Positions 16,472-25,436 of a DNA stretch of 64,000 bases are shown here, in pieces. The stretch comes from Mucilaginibacter straminoryzae (GTDB lineage: Bacteria > Bacteroidota > Bacteroidia > Sphingobacteriales > Sphingobacteriaceae), in the NCBI RefSeq assembly GCF_022953055.1, contig NZ_JALJEJ010000008.1, positions 62,001 to 126,000 of the forward strand, written 5' to 3'. The translations under genes were made by a program, and so were the position numbers. Each line of letters begins with the position of its first letter. The first letter of the stretch is position 1. The notes beneath the pieces are model-generated. The model had not been told where the DNA came from. It saw only the letters and a list, made by a program, of their open reading frames with translations, and searched no databases.

Positions 16472-17439
16472 TATTTTACCGGTTGAAAATCTGAAGGGAT
16501 GGTCAGGTGGTAGCGTTTAGCTACTTCAGGATTATAAACCCGCTTGCGCACTTTCACCATCTCGGGCTTCAGGCCCTTCATAGATTTATTTTTTAAATAT
16601 GCCGCCGCCTGTAAGCCAGACTGATACCCCCACTGGTACATATCCGCGCCGAAAGCCGCAACGGCCCCCCGCTGAACCAAACCAGCCTCGCTGGTAAATA
16701 CCGGAACATTCTTTTCATTACAGCTTTTCAAAATGGTTTCGAATGCCGCAAAAACGGTATTGTCCGGATTAGCAAAAAAGGCATCGATATTTTTACCTAA
16801 CAGGGTTTTAGTGACCAATTGCGCTTCTGAAGAAAAATCCACAGGTAGGGCAACCAGTTCTATGTTGGATTTCTGCGCCAGCGACTGGATCCGTTTCATG
16901 GCATCTACAGATTGTGGTTCTGACTGGTTATAGATCATCCCCACAATTAGTTTGCTTCCGTGCGGTTTCAGAATTTTTGGAATGATGGCGAATGAAGTAT
17001 CGATGTAAGCAAGGTCTTCCATTGTCCCGAACAGATTAGCCGGTGCTTTACCGTTAACATCTGTTAGCTGCGCACGTTCTGGTGTCGGCGAAACCATCAT
17101 ACAGATGGGGATGGTCTTTGTCTTTTGAGCAGCCGCTACAGTTGAAACGGTGGTACAGGTGGCTAAAAGATCAACCTTTTCGGCAATAAACTGGCTGACG
17201 ATCTGTGTTAATGTCGGAATACTTCCTTGTGCATTGCGGTATTTAATCACTACCGTGTGTTTATCTTCACTGTAACCACTTTTCTTTAAGGCATCGGTAA
17301 AACCTGTCCGTGCCTGGGCAATGGTCGCATCTTCAAAAGCATCCACAAAACCCACAACCGGAGCATCTTTTTTATTTGATTGACAAGAGACTAAAAACAA
17401 GGCGATTACAACCGCCGCACGTTGAATTAGTTTGTTCAT
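16471..17439 (-). CDS. ABC transporter substrate-binding lipoprotein (TrpX-like)
   Basis: A 322-residue solute-binding lipoprotein of the ABC_sub_bind family (PF04392). The lipobox LFLVSCQSN follows a short signal. The two-lobed periplasmic-binding fold is indicated by VVGFVDAFEDATIAQARTGF, VDLLATCTTVSTVAA and GAVAAFGADMYQWGYQSG. The frame is open six codons further (to 17457), but ATG 17439 gives a standard lipoprotein signal. It is the first gene of the importer operon. Homologous systems carry tryptophan or other amino acids, but the ligand is not readable from sequence. Confidence 0.88.
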   Translation of the reverse strand: MNKLIQRAAVVIALFLVSCQSNKKDAPVVGFVDAFEDATIAQARTGFTDALKKSGYSEDKHTVVIKYRNAQGSIPTLTQIVSQFIAEKVDLLATCTTVSTVAAAQKTKTIPICMMVSPTPERAQLTDVNGKAPANLFGTMEDLAYIDTSFAIIPKILKPHGSKLIVGMIYNQSEPQSVDAMKRIQSLAQKSNIELVALPVDFSSEAQLVTKTLLGKNIDAFFANPDNTVFAAFETILKSCNEKNVPVFTSEAGLVQRGAVAAFGADMYQWGYQSGLQAAAYLKNKSMKGLKPEMVKVRKRVYNPEVAKRYHLTIPSDFQPVK

Positions 17440-17508
17440 GGCGACTAAATTAAACAATTCGGCCTACAAAAGGATTACTAATAAAAGCATGGTCTACCAG
17501 TTTTATCG

Positions 17509-17516
17509 TAATTTTG
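17509..17516 (+). promoter_or_regulatory. Candidate -7 box for the aminotransferase gene
   Basis: TAATTTTG is an exact TAnnTTTG, ending 7 nt before the ATG at 17524. The predicted leader is about 4 nt. No clear -33 element is seen. Confidence 0.4.
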
Positions 17517-17523
17517 CAATTGC

Positions 17524-18672
17524 ATGATACCTGTTGTTTCTAAACTTCCTAAAACGCCTACTACTATATTTACTGTAATGTCTGCACTGGCTGCAGAGGT
17601 AGGCGCCATTAATCTTTCGCAGGGTTTCCCCGATTATGATTGCGCACCTGAATTAACGGAATTGGTTTATAAGGCCATGAAAGAAGGCCATAACCAATAC
17701 GCACAGATGACGGGTCTTCCTGCGCTGCGTGAAGCTATCGCTGCTAAGGCTAATACATTATATGGGGCCGACTATGATCAAAACACAGACGTTACCGTAA
17801 CTGCTGGCGGAACGCAGGCTTTGTTTACAGCAATCAGCGCGGTTATCCAGCCGAACGACGAGGTCATTATCTTCGAACCCGCTTATGATGCTTATGCGCC
17901 TACGGTAAAGCTAATGGGCGGTGTAGTAAGGGCGATGGAGTTAACCCCTCCGGATTATCGCATTCCCTGGGATATGGTCAAAAAGCTGGTCAGCGTTAAA
18001 ACACGCATGATCATCCTCAACTCGCCGCATAACCCTACCGGAACCATCCTGGATGAAAATGACATTAAGGAGTTGATCACAATTGTGAAGAACCGGGATA
18101 TCATTATCCTTAGTGATGAAGTTTATGAGCACCTGGTGTTCGACGGTAAGCAACATTTAAGTATGGCGCTCTACCCAGAACTTCGCGAGCGCAGCTTTAT
18201 CGCCGCTTCTTTCGGGAAACTATTTCATACCACCGGCTGGAAAATTGGCTACTGCCTCGCCCCTGCTTACCTGATGCAGGAGTTCAGGAAGATCCACCAG
18301 TTTAATGTATTCAGTGTAAATACCCCCATGCAGGTAGCTGCGGCTGAATATCTGAAGGATGAGAGCGTATATCTGGGTTTGGCGGATTTTTTTCAGCGAA
18401 AACGAGATAATTTTCGGGAAGGTTTAAGCCAAACCCGATTTGAACTGTTACCTTGCCACGGTTCGTACTTTCAATCGGTAAGCTACAGCAACTTTTCTGA
18501 CGAAAAAGATAACGAACTGGCTGTCAGGATCGCGAAGGAATTTGGGGTGGCATCAATACCGGTTTCTGCCTTCTATAATAAAGGAACTGACCATCATATT
18601 CTTCGCTTTTGTTTCGCAAAAAAGCAAGAAACACTCGATAAAGCCGTTGAAAGATTGATGAAGATTGGATAA
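17524..18672 (+). CDS. Methionine/glutamine-type aminotransferase (YbdL-like)
   Basis: A PLP-dependent class I aminotransferase, 382 residues, closest in my reading to YbdL and to kynurenine/glutamine transaminase K. These use glutamine or aromatic/methionyl amino acids as donors to re-aminate keto acids such as 4-methylthio-2-oxobutanoate. NLSQGFPDYD, NSPHNPTG (167-173) and SDEVYEHL are family motifs. The PLP lysine is Lys232 in ASFGKLFHTTGWK. The next gene is an omega-amidase, the enzyme that drains the keto-acid product of glutamine transamination, and this strongly supports the assignment. Confidence 0.88.
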   Translation: MIPVVSKLPKTPTTIFTVMSALAAEVGAINLSQGFPDYDCAPELTELVYKAMKEGHNQYAQMTGLPALREAIAAKANTLYGADYDQNTDVTVTAGGTQALFTAISAVIQPNDEVIIFEPAYDAYAPTVKLMGGVVRAMELTPPDYRIPWDMVKKLVSVKTRMIILNSPHNPTGTILDENDIKELITIVKNRDIIILSDEVYEHLVFDGKQHLSMALYPELRERSFIAASFGKLFHTTGWKIGYCLAPAYLMQEFRKIHQFNVFSVNTPMQVAAAEYLKDESVYLGLADFFQRKRDNFREGLSQTRFELLPCHGSYFQSVSYSNFSDEKDNELAVRIAKEFGVASIPVSAFYNKGTDHHILRFCFAKKQETLDKAVERLMKIG

Positions 18673-18736
18673 ATGAAGCAGCGGAATTAATTAACACGAT
18701 TACGTTTAACGGCTTTAGGGCCTTAACCGATTAAGA

Positions 18737-19513
18737 ATGGATAATTTAAAGATCACTACTTTTCAAGGATACTTATTTTGGGAAAACGTCGACAAAAATC
18801 TTCAAAACTTAAACCTGAAACTTTCCAACATCCGTGAAAAGACAGACCTGATAATATTGCCGGAAATGTTTAATTCTGGCTTTACCATGAATGCGCCTGA
18901 CCTGGCCGAGCCGATGAACGGCAAGACGATGCAATGGATGGCGCAAACGGCAGAGAAGTTCCAGGCCGTAGTTACCGGTAGCCTCATTATCAAAGAAGAT
19001 GGCAACTATTTTAACCGCCTGATTTGGATGCGGCCCGACGGGACGTTTGAACATTATGACAAACGACATTTATTTACCCTTGCAAAGGAACAAGATACCT
19101 ACACCGCCGGTGAAGACAAACTGATTGTGGACCTGAAAGGCTGGCGCGTACGGCCTGCAATATGTTATGATCTGCGCTTCCCCGTATGGCTGCGAAATGC
19201 GCCTGAAGCGTATGACTTGCTGATCGTGGTAGCCAACTGGCCCGAAAAACGATCATTACACTGGCGTACATTAATACCTGCCCGCGCCATTGAAAACCTT
19301 TCTTACGTAATTGGTGTAAACCGTGTAGGGCACGATGGAAACGAAGTTTATCATTCCGGCGATTCTACTTGTATAGACCCTTCGGGTAACGTAGTTTACT
19401 ATAAACGCGACGAGGAAGACGTATACACCTTTACCATTTATCCGGAAGAAGTTCACAAAGCGCGGCGCTACTTCCCCTTTCTGAAAGACGCCGACAGGTT
19501 CGAGATTTTATAA
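18737..19513 (+). CDS. Omega-amidase, nitrilase superfamily (YafV-like)
   Basis: A 258-residue C-N hydrolase that deaminates alpha-ketoglutaramate or alpha-ketosuccinamate. The catalytic triad is readable as Glu43 (LPEMFNSGF), Lys109 (YDKRHLF) and Cys143 (PAICYDLRFPVW). It follows the YbdL-like aminotransferase after 64 bp. Together they match the glutamine transaminase/omega-amidase pathway, which makes keto-acid re-amination irreversible and serves methionine salvage. A purine-rich heptad repeat begins 6 bp after its stop. Confidence 0.9.
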   Translation: MDNLKITTFQGYLFWENVDKNLQNLNLKLSNIREKTDLIILPEMFNSGFTMNAPDLAEPMNGKTMQWMAQTAEKFQAVVTGSLIIKEDGNYFNRLIWMRPDGTFEHYDKRHLFTLAKEQDTYTAGEDKLIVDLKGWRVRPAICYDLRFPVWLRNAPEAYDLLIVVANWPEKRSLHWRTLIPARAIENLSYVIGVNRVGHDGNEVYHSGDSTCIDPSGNVVYYKRDEEDVYTFTIYPEEVHKARRYFPFLKDADRFEIL

Positions 19514-19518
19514 AAAAA

Positions 19519-19596
19519 GACGAAGGACTGGTAGACGAAAGGTAAAAGATAAGCAACGAGGGACTGAAGAACAAAGGTGAATGATATAAGAAGGAG
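19519..19596 (+). repeat. Degenerate tandem repeat in 7-bp phase
   Basis: Eleven consecutive heptads of a purine-rich pattern can be read with a single 1-nt slip: GACGAAG, GACTGGT, (A), GACGAAA, GGTAAAA, GATAAGC, AACGAGG, GACTGAA, GAACAAA, GGTGAAT, GATATAA, GAAGGAG. Further along (about 19660-19720) the minus strand reads GATTATG, GATAAAG, GATTGAT, GACAAAA in similar phase. No gene is present in the 250-bp gap 19514-19763. Confidence 0.6.
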
Positions 19597-19763
19597 GTTT
19601 TACCTATTTATCCATCTTTTGTTAACCGCTTTATTGTTTTAAACTCCATTATCTGATAAGTTTTTTTGTCTATCAATCCTTTATCCATAATCCCGACTAC
19701 TCCTTCATCAAAAATTCATATCCGATCATAAAATTTGTAACATTGAATAGGGAATAATTTATA

Positions 19764-21038
19764 ATGCGAAACTTTAAACAAGTAGCTTTTGGTGTACTCG
19801 TTTGTTCTATTTTTTCTACTGTAAGTGCTGAAGCACAAACCGACACACTAAAACTAAATTTTCAGGATGCCGAAAAGCAGTTCCTGCAAAACAACCTCAG
19901 CCTTATTGCACAGAAATACAATGTGCAATCTACGCAAGCCTTAATCAGCCAGGCAAAATTATGGGATAACCCCCAGTTAAGTACAGACCAAAACATCTGG
20001 GACGGATCAAGCAAAAAATTCTTTACGCACAACAGCCAGTACGGGCAGGTATTCTTACAGCTTAGCCAGGTTTTTGCTACCGCAGGTAAACGCGGTAAGC
20101 AGGTACAGGTAGCTAAAGACAATGCACAGGTACAGGAAGCAGAGTTTAATGATTTGATGCGTAACCTGCGTTATAACCTGCAGCTTGATTTTGGCCAGGT
20201 GGCTACGCTGGTAGAACAAGGCAAAGTTTACCAGACAGAGATCAGCGCGGCTGAGAACCTGGTAAACGGGATTCAGAAATCATACGATGCCGGGAACACA
20301 TCCATGAAGGATCTGATCCGGTTGAAAGCGCTTCAGTTTAGTCTGCAAAATGACATGGTTGAAAATAACCGCCAGATCAACCAGTTACAGACAGAGCTAA
20401 AGACCTTGCTGCATATCGATGAAACAAAGTTTGTGCTCCCTTTAGTTCAGGATAAACCTTCTACCACGGCAGACCTGAATTTGCAAAATCTGATAGATCA
20501 GGCGAAGACCAACCGCCCGGATTATCTCTCAAACCAATACCAGTTAAATTCGGCAACACATAACTTAGCTTACCAGAAAGCATTAGCCGTACCGGATGTA
20601 ACGCTTGGTGTTTCTTACGACAAGAACAGCAGCTATGCGCCCAACTATTACGGGTTGCAGATCGGTATTCCCCTTCCCCTTTTTAACCGTAACCAGGGTA
20701 ATATCAAGTCGGCTAAGTACGATGTCATGAGCCAGCAGGCTACCGTGCAGGAAAGCGAATTACGCCTACGGAACGATGTGGCCGAAGCTGTTAACCAGTA
20801 TAAACTGAACCAGCAACTGTTTACCACGCAGCAACTGCAGTTTAACCAGCAGTATGATAAGCTGTTCAACGGCATGCTAAATGGTTTCAAGCAAAGACAG
20901 ATCAGCCTGATTGAATTTATAGATTTCTTTGAAAGCTATAAAGACACCAAACTGAAGATACTGCAACAGCAATACAACCTTCAAAAATCCATAGCTGACC
21001 TGGATTTTGCTGTTGGTGTTACCGTGATTAAACCCTAA
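19764..21038 (+). CDS. TolC-family outer-membrane channel (CzcC/CusC-like)
   Basis: Outer-membrane efflux protein of 424 residues with a signal peptide cleaved after AEA (about residue 24). Two long alpha-helical coiled-coil hairpins are separated by short beta segments: YGLQIGIPLPLFNRNQGNI marks the second strand pair, and the Gln-rich helix YKLNQQLFTTQQLQFNQQYD the last hairpin. It is the first gene of the efflux operon, 26 bp before the adaptor gene. With the CzcA-type pump it should form a tripartite metal exporter. Confidence 0.9.
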   Translation: MRNFKQVAFGVLVCSIFSTVSAEAQTDTLKLNFQDAEKQFLQNNLSLIAQKYNVQSTQALISQAKLWDNPQLSTDQNIWDGSSKKFFTHNSQYGQVFLQLSQVFATAGKRGKQVQVAKDNAQVQEAEFNDLMRNLRYNLQLDFGQVATLVEQGKVYQTEISAAENLVNGIQKSYDAGNTSMKDLIRLKALQFSLQNDMVENNRQINQLQTELKTLLHIDETKFVLPLVQDKPSTTADLNLQNLIDQAKTNRPDYLSNQYQLNSATHNLAYQKALAVPDVTLGVSYDKNSSYAPNYYGLQIGIPLPLFNRNQGNIKSAKYDVMSQQATVQESELRLRNDVAEAVNQYKLNQQLFTTQQLQFNQQYDKLFNGMLNGFKQRQISLIEFIDFFESYKDTKLKILQQQYNLQKSIADLDFAVGVTVIKP

Positions 21039-21064
21039 TTAAGAACTCGAAAACAAATTTCATA

Positions 21065-22165
21065 ATGATGAAAACTAAAGCGTTAGTAACCGGCATAGCC
21101 GCTTTAACGTTGCTGGCGGCATGCAAGCATAAAACAGAACAAGTTACAGAAAGCAAGCAGGTATGTGTAAGTGATTCCATGGCGAAGATTATCACCATTG
21201 ACACGGCCAAAACTGCAACCATGAAAGACGAACTTACTCTTTCTGGCGAGGTTTCTTTCGACGATAATAACGTGGTGAAGGTATTCCCTTTTTCCAGTGG
21301 CCAGGTTTTAGAAGTTAAAGTATCACTTGGCGACAGGGTATCTAAAGGACAAACCCTGGCAGTGATCAGAAGTGCCGATGTGGCCGGTAACTATACCGAC
21401 CTTTCTTCTACCGGTGCAGACGTAGCCGTGGCTAAACGCCAGCTTTCGCAAGCGGAATACCTGTATAAAAACGGTATTTCCAGCGAACGCGACTATGAAG
21501 AAGCTAAAGAAAACTATAATAAAGCAGTTGCGGCTAATCGCAAGGTTCAGCAGCAAATAGCTATTAATGGCGGCGGCAACACCAGCGCGAGCGGTACTTT
21601 GGTAGTCAAAGCGCCAGAGGCAGGCTATATCGTAGAAAAGAACATCACTCAGGGAAGCTTTATCCGTCAGGACAATAACGGCAGTTTGTTCACCATCTCT
21701 AACATGAAAGATGTATGGATCTGGGCGAATGTTTTCGAGTCTGATATTGCTAAAGTTAAAAAAGGCTACCAGGCAAAAGTGACCACTATAGCTTACCCAG
21801 GTAAAGTATTTACCGGAACGGTAAATGAAGTGAGTGCGGTCCTCGACCCTGACAATAAGGTAATGAAGATTAAAATTGTATTGCCTAATAACGATATGCT
21901 GCTAAAACCTGAAATGTTTACTACGGTAACTGTTACCAACAGCGAAAACCAGCAGGCAGTATCTGTACCGGCAAAAGCAGTGGTATTCGACAGTAGCAAA
22001 AACTACGTGGTAGTTTATAATAGTAAGTGCGATTTGAAGGTTCGTGAAGTAAGCGTAATTAAAACGGTTGATAATGTTACCTACATCGGTTCGGGTTTAA
22101 AACCGGGCGATAAGGTGGTTTCTAAAAACCAGTTGATGTTATACGATGCCTTAACAGCAGAGTAA
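21065..22165 (+). CDS. RND efflux periplasmic adaptor lipoprotein (CzcB/CusB-like)
   Basis: Membrane-fusion protein of 366 residues (ATG 21065, or the next codon ATG 21068). The lipobox is LLAACKHK. The biotinyl-lipoyl half-motifs are VFPFSSGQVLEVKVSLGDRV and VVKAPEAGYIVEKNITQG. They flank a coiled coil (about 115-170), and a beta-barrel domain follows (IWANVFESDIAKVKKGYQA). The gene sits between the TolC-like and RND pump genes. There is no His/Met-rich metal-binding tail. Confidence 0.9.
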   Translation: MMKTKALVTGIAALTLLAACKHKTEQVTESKQVCVSDSMAKIITIDTAKTATMKDELTLSGEVSFDDNNVVKVFPFSSGQVLEVKVSLGDRVSKGQTLAVIRSADVAGNYTDLSSTGADVAVAKRQLSQAEYLYKNGISSERDYEEAKENYNKAVAANRKVQQQIAINGGGNTSASGTLVVKAPEAGYIVEKNITQGSFIRQDNNGSLFTISNMKDVWIWANVFESDIAKVKKGYQAKVTTIAYPGKVFTGTVNEVSAVLDPDNKVMKIKIVLPNNDMLLKPEMFTTVTVTNSENQQAVSVPAKAVVFDSSKNYVVVYNSKCDLKVREVSVIKTVDNVTYIGSGLKPGDKVVSKNQLMLYDALTAE

Positions 22166-22209
22166 CCGCGTTCTTCCGCCCTAATTATTTACTAAGAGCA
22201 ATTTAAGCA

Positions 22210-25200
22210 ATGAATAAATTCATTAAAGGTATCATTCAGTTTTCGCTGAAGAACCGGATCTTCATATTTTTCATGACTGCCGTGGTGGTAGCGCTCGGAA
22301 TCTGGAGCTATAGTAATACGCCTATAGAAACCTTCCCGGACGTGACCAATACGCAGATCATTATCATCGCCCAGTGGCCGGGCCGCAGTGCAGAGGAAGT
22401 AGAGAAAATGATCACCATCCCGATGGAAACGGTGCTCAACTCGGTACAGAAGAAATCAAACCTTCGTACCACCTCATCATTCGGTTTATCCTATGTCCGC
22501 ATCATATTTGATGACGATGTCGACGATGCCTTTGCCCGCCAGCAGGTATTAAGCCGGTTATCCAACGTCGACCTGCCAGATGGTGTAAAACCAGAGGTTG
22601 AACCGCCATACGGCCCAACTGGCGAGATCTATCGTTATACATTAAAAAGCCGTACCAAATCACTGCATGAGCTAACTGCTATCCAGGATTGGGTATTAGA
22701 CCGCCAATTTAAAGCTATCCCTGGTGTAGCCGACGTGAACAGCTTTGGCGGTGAGGAAAAAAGCTACGAAGTAAGCGTTAACCCTGCCCTGCTTCGCAAA
22801 TATGATCTGACATCGCTGGATGTTTATAATGCCATTAACCGCAGTAACATTAACGTGGGCGGCGATGTAATAGAGAAGAACGACCAGGCTTATGTGGTAC
22901 GTGGTATCGGCCTGATCAACAATATCGATGAGATTTCAAACATCATCATCAAGAACGTAAATAACGTTCCTATCCTGGCGAAGGATGTAGCTGAAATCAA
23001 AGAGTCCGGACTGCCAAGATTAGGCCAGGTTGGCCGCGACAAGCAGAACGATGTGATTGAAGGCATTGTAGTAATGCGCAAAGGCGAAAACCCTGCCGAA
23101 GTATTGGAGCGTGTGCGCGCCAAGGTGAAGGATCTGAACGATAACATCCTGCCGAAAGATGTTAAGATAGACACCTTCTACGACCGTACCACGCTGATGG
23201 AGTTCTGTACCGAAACGGTAATCCATAACCTTTGCGAAGGTATTATCCTGGTAACGGTTATCGTATTCCTGTTCATGGCCGACTGGCGGACTACGCTTAC
23301 CGTGGCTTTGGTAATTCCACTGGCCCTGTTGTTTGCCTTTATCTGTTTGCGATTGAAAGGCATGAGCGCTAACCTGCTCTCTATGGGTGCCGTCGATTTT
23401 GGTATTATTATAGACGGTGCGGTAGTAATGGTGGAAGGTATTTTCGTTGCACTGGACCATCGGGCGCACCAGGTCGGGATGGAGCGGTTCAACAAACTGG
23501 CCAAGCTAAGCCTATTTAAAAACGTAGGTGCAGAAATGGGTAAAGCCATCTTCTTCTCCAAAGTAATTATCCTTACCTGTTTGGTGCCCATCTTCGCGTT
23601 CCAGAAAGTAGAAGGTAAAATGTTCTCGCCATTGGCGTACACCTTAGGCTTTGCACTGTTAGGCGCGTTGATCTTTACACTGACATTGGTACCGGCATTA
23701 TCAAGCATACTGCTGAACAAAAACGTTAGGGAGAAGCACAACCCTGTGGTGATCTTCTTTGAAAACGGCATACGCCGCATGTTCAGCTTTACTTACAGAA
23801 ATCAAAAGCTCAGCTTGATTGTGGCTGTCGCCTTTATGGCGTTGACATTTGTTTCGGCCAAATTCTTAGGTACCGAGTTCCTGCCGCAATTAAACGAGGG
23901 TGCGTTGTGGGTAACCGCGCAGTTACCAATGAGTACCTCGCTGGAAAGTTCGGTGAACATTACCAATAAAATGCGGCAGATCCTGTCTACCTATCCAGAG
24001 GTTAAGCAGACCCTTTCTCAGGTAGGACGTACGAATGATGGTACCGACCCTAAAGGTTTCTTTAACGTACAAATCCAGGTAGATCTTCGCCCTAAGAAAG
24101 AATGGAAACGGGGCATTACCCAGGAAGAGCTGATCGCCGATATGTATAAGAAGCTGAGCCAGTTCCCGGGTATTATCTATAACTTCTCGCAACCTATTTC
24201 GGATAACGTGGCGGAGGCAGTAGCAGGTGTACCGGCATCTATGGCAGTGAAAATATTCGGTCCCGATTTTTCTGTGCTGGATAAAAAGGCCGACGAGGTA
24301 ATGGCTATCCTGAAAAATATCCAGGGTGTAGAAGACCTTGGTGTGCTGCGTAACCTTGGTCAGCCGGAGTTCCGCATAGAACTTGACCAGCGCAAGATGG
24401 CCCTATATGGGGTCTCTACAGCAGATGCCAATGCTGTAATTGAGATGGCAATCGGTGGTAAGGCAGCCACACAATTATATGAGGGCGAACGGAAATTCGA
24501 CATCCGGATCCGTTACCAGAAAGATTTCCGCGATACGCAGGAGAAAATCGAAAACCTGATGGTGCCAACCCTTAACGGTTCAAAGATCTCTATCAAAGAG
24601 ATCAGCACCATCAAGACACTTACAGGCCCTGCCTTTATTTACCGTGATAACAACATGCGTTATATCGCGGTGAAATTCTCTGTACGTGGTCGCGATTTGG
24701 GTAGTACCATTGCCGAAGCGCAACAAAAAGTTGGGCACGCTGTAAAACTTGATCAGGGATACAGCTTCACCTGGAACGGTGAGTTTGAGAACCAGATCCG
24801 TGCATCAAACACGTTGGCCCACGTAGTGCCGATCTGTTTATTGGTGATCTTTCTGATCCTGTTCATTACCTTCGGAAATGCAAAGGATGCGTTGCTGGTA
24901 ATCCTGAACGTACCGTTTGCGCTGATCGGCGGTATCTTAGCCCTGCACATCACCGGCATGAACTTCAGTATCTCGGCAGGTATCGGTTTCATCGCACTGT
25001 TTGGTGTCTGTATCCAGAATGGTGTGATCCTGATCTCGGTATTCCGTAAGAACCTGCACGAGGGTAAACAACTGGATGAAGCTATCCTGGAAGGTGTGAT
25101 CAGCCGCGTACGACCGGTAATCATGACGGCGCTGATGGCTGCTATCGGTCTGATGCCTGCGGCAATATCAACCGGTATCGGTTCAGAAACGCAAAAACCT

Positions 25201-25338
25201 TTAGCGATTGTAGTAATCGGTGGTTTGGTTACATCAACCGTATTAACCTTGTTGATTCTTCCAATCATCTATGCCATCGTTTATCGCATGATCCATAGAA
25301 GAGAAAAGAGAAGACTGACGAGAAAGCTCGGCGCATAA
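22210..25338 (+). CDS. Heavy-metal efflux RND pump, CzcA/CusA family
   Basis: Inner-membrane proton-driven pump of 1042 residues, the standard RND length, with the 12-helix duplicated layout. The membrane motif GAVDFGIIIDGAVVMVEG in TM4 matches the heavy-metal efflux (HME) signature with two proton-relay Asp residues. The porter domain contains ETFPDVTNTQ and TEFLPQLNEGALWV. Divalent (Czc-type) or monovalent (Cus-type) specificity cannot be decided. It ends the three-gene operon, which has its own terminator. No regulator gene is adjacent. Confidence 0.93.
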   Translation: MNKFIKGIIQFSLKNRIFIFFMTAVVVALGIWSYSNTPIETFPDVTNTQIIIIAQWPGRSAEEVEKMITIPMETVLNSVQKKSNLRTTSSFGLSYVRIIFDDDVDDAFARQQVLSRLSNVDLPDGVKPEVEPPYGPTGEIYRYTLKSRTKSLHELTAIQDWVLDRQFKAIPGVADVNSFGGEEKSYEVSVNPALLRKYDLTSLDVYNAINRSNINVGGDVIEKNDQAYVVRGIGLINNIDEISNIIIKNVNNVPILAKDVAEIKESGLPRLGQVGRDKQNDVIEGIVVMRKGENPAEVLERVRAKVKDLNDNILPKDVKIDTFYDRTTLMEFCTETVIHNLCEGIILVTVIVFLFMADWRTTLTVALVIPLALLFAFICLRLKGMSANLLSMGAVDFGIIIDGAVVMVEGIFVALDHRAHQVGMERFNKLAKLSLFKNVGAEMGKAIFFSKVIILTCLVPIFAFQKVEGKMFSPLAYTLGFALLGALIFTLTLVPALSSILLNKNVREKHNPVVIFFENGIRRMFSFTYRNQKLSLIVAVAFMALTFVSAKFLGTEFLPQLNEGALWVTAQLPMSTSLESSVNITNKMRQILSTYPEVKQTLSQVGRTNDGTDPKGFFNVQIQVDLRPKKEWKRGITQEELIADMYKKLSQFPGIIYNFSQPISDNVAEAVAGVPASMAVKIFGPDFSVLDKKADEVMAILKNIQGVEDLGVLRNLGQPEFRIELDQRKMALYGVSTADANAVIEMAIGGKAATQLYEGERKFDIRIRYQKDFRDTQEKIENLMVPTLNGSKISIKEISTIKTLTGPAFIYRDNNMRYIAVKFSVRGRDLGSTIAEAQQKVGHAVKLDQGYSFTWNGEFENQIRASNTLAHVVPICLLVIFLILFITFGNAKDALLVILNVPFALIGGILALHITGMNFSISAGIGFIALFGVCIQNGVILISVFRKNLHEGKQLDEAILEGVISRVRPVIMTALMAAIGLMPAAISTGIGSETQKPLAIVVIGGLVTSTVLTLLILPIIYAIVYRMIHRREKRRLTRKLGA

Positions 25339-25353
25339 AATAACTTATATCAG

Positions 25354-25381
25354 AAGCCTCGACTAAATCGAGGCTTTTTTA
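25354..25381 (+). terminator. Rho-independent terminator of the efflux operon
   Basis: Stem AAGCCTCGA (25354-25362) with TCGAGGCTT (25368-25376), a 5-nt loop and a T run. Confidence 0.9.
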
Positions 25382-25436
25382 TTGCCACGTCGCACCAAAC
25401 TCGTTAATTTGCAGTTGTATATCCAGTTAACTTCCA

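Noticed and set aside
23178..23780. 200-codon minus-strand open frame
   Set aside because: Shadow of the CzcA/CusA-type pump gene, which is unmistakable in the other frame.
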